DNA of 64,000 nt from Nocardia aurantia. Its GTDB lineage: Bacteria; Actinomycetota; Actinomycetes; Mycobacteriales; Mycobacteriaceae. Below, piece by piece: positions 63,448 to 64,000 of the stretch. Numbering within the stretch: position 1 is the first letter of the stretch; each line of letters opens with the position of its first letter. The translations under genes were made by a program, and so were the position numbers. The stretch covers positions 1 through 64,000 of the forward strand of contig NZ_WEGI01000021.1 in NCBI RefSeq assembly GCF_009604425.1, written 5' to 3'. The notes beneath the pieces were generated by a model. It searched no databases, was not told where the DNA came from, and saw only the letters and a list, made by a program, of their open reading frames with translations.

Positions 63448-64000
63448 TCAGAGGCGGGTCGCGGTGCGGACGAGGTCGGCGACGGGTTTGGATCGGCTGT
63501 GGGGTGGCCAGGCGATCACGGTGGTGACGGCCGGGGCGTCCGGCACCGGGACGGTGGCGTGTTCGTCGCGCAGGTGCGTGCGGACCGATTCGGGCACGAC
63601 CGCGCAGGTGCGGCCGAGCGCGATCAGCTGGGTCAGCTGGGTGTGGTCGCGGATCTGCGGGCCGGGGCCGTCGGGGTAGGTCCCGTCCCGCCGGGGCCAG
63701 CGCGGTTGGGGCAGGTCGGTCAGGGTGGCGACCTCGTCCATCGAGATGTGGGGGCGGTCGGCGAGGAGGTGCCCTGCGGGCAGGACCACGATCTGCGGTT
63801 CGGTGTACAGGTCCTCGGTGTCGAATCCCGCCGTCGTGTCGAAGGGGCGGTGGAGGATGGCTACGTCGGCACGGCCGTCGCGGAGCAGTCGTTCCTGTTC
63901 GCCGGGACCGCACAGCACCACTTCGACGGGGACGGCGCCCGGTTCGGCGGCGTAGGCGTCCAGCAATTTCGCCAGCAGTTCGCTGGACGCTCCGGCCTTC
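63448..64000 (-). CDS. LysR family transcriptional regulator, partial (5' end outside window)
   Basis: The C-terminal part of a LysR-type regulator, open to the end of the window; the N-terminal helix-turn-helix lies beyond 64000. About 183 residues are visible. They form the effector-binding domain: VPVEVVLCGPGEQERLLRDGRADVAILHRPFDTTAGF, TEPQIVVLPAGHLLADRPHISMDEVATLTDLPQPRW, and LIALGRTCAVVPESVRTHL. LysR regulators often control a neighbouring divergent gene; none is visible here. The gene is convergent with the NmrA-like gene, 52 bases away. Confidence 0.88.
   Translation of the reverse strand, partial: KAGASSELLAKLLDAYAAEPGAVPVEVVLCGPGEQERLLRDGRADVAILHRPFDTTAGFDTEDLYTEPQIVVLPAGHLLADRPHISMDEVATLTDLPQPRWPRRDGTYPDGPGPQIRDHTQLTQLIALGRTCAVVPESVRTHLRDEHATVPVPDAPAVTTVIAWPPHSRSKPVADLVRTATRL

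Overview
The window reads as chromosome of a high-GC, mycolic-acid-containing actinobacterium, most likely Nocardia or a close relative. The evidence is the codon bias and frequent GTG starts, a mabA-inhA-hemH block beside moxR/ripA and acn/acnR in an order close to Mycobacterium tuberculosis Rv1473-Rv1485, an F420-type oxidoreductase, and two dehydrogenases of the kind that use mycofactocin. I saw no tRNA, rRNA, CRISPR array, transposase or phage gene.

Left part (1-9.3 kb). A small unknown gene and a large ATPase/LuxR regulator face away from an unknown 190-residue gene. A complete three-gene ABC importer of the sugar (RbsA/MglA) type follows: lipoprotein, double ATPase, permease. It ends at a 40-bp perfect palindrome that separates it from a convergent phytanoyl-CoA dioxygenase-like gene.

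Catabolic island (9.3-36.5 kb). Thirteen minus-strand genes, most overlapping by 1-4 bases, encode two acyl-CoA dehydrogenase subunits, an enoyl-CoA hydratase, two CaiB/BaiF CoA-transferases, two acyl-CoA ligases, a DUF35/thiolase-like (Ltp2-type) pair, an HsaA-like flavin monooxygenase, an SDR, a small unknown protein and a 3Fe-4S ferredoxin. Plus-strand genes add an NDMA/mycofactocin-type alcohol dehydrogenase, an HMG-CoA-lyase-like enzyme, a second enoyl-CoA hydratase, a cytochrome P450, two aldehyde dehydrogenases, a mycofactocin-type SDR and a second zinc alcohol dehydrogenase; an HsaB-like flavin reductase lies on the minus strand. Two regulators sit in the middle: a giant ATPase with a C-terminal BTAD module and a TetR protein, with a clean operator between them. 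Together the set looks able to hydroxylate a hydrophobic, probably cyclic or branched compound, oxidise it to an acid, activate it with CoA and shorten it by beta-oxidation and retro-aldol cleavage. The substrate cannot be read from the sequence.

Middle (36.5-40 kb). A PD-(D/E)XK-like protein of unknown role with a 42-bp tandem repeat, a PAS-GGDEF diguanylate cyclase and a LysE-type exporter.

Core cell-envelope and TCA block (40-56 kb). hemH, inhA, mabA, a VWA protein, DUF58, moxR, ripA and an Rv1476-like membrane protein run on the minus strand. Divergently, acn (aconitase) and acnR follow. A 16-bp site in front of acn matches the AcnR operator known from Corynebacterium. Between acnR and the Rv1473A-like HTH/ABC-F pair lies a two-gene unit: a 156-residue protein with a Thr/Ser/Cys/Asp-rich tail and an MvdD-family ATP-grasp ligase. 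This is the best candidate here for an undescribed system, possibly a graspetide (omega-ester/amide RiPP) pathway.

Right part (56-64 kb). An SDR, a proline-rich single-pass membrane protein, an isolated lycopene-cyclase-like flavoprotein, an F420-type LLM oxidoreductase, a CPBP membrane protease, and a TetR gene divergent from two NAD(P)-binding oxidoreductase genes across a striking nested palindrome. The window ends inside a LysR-family gene.
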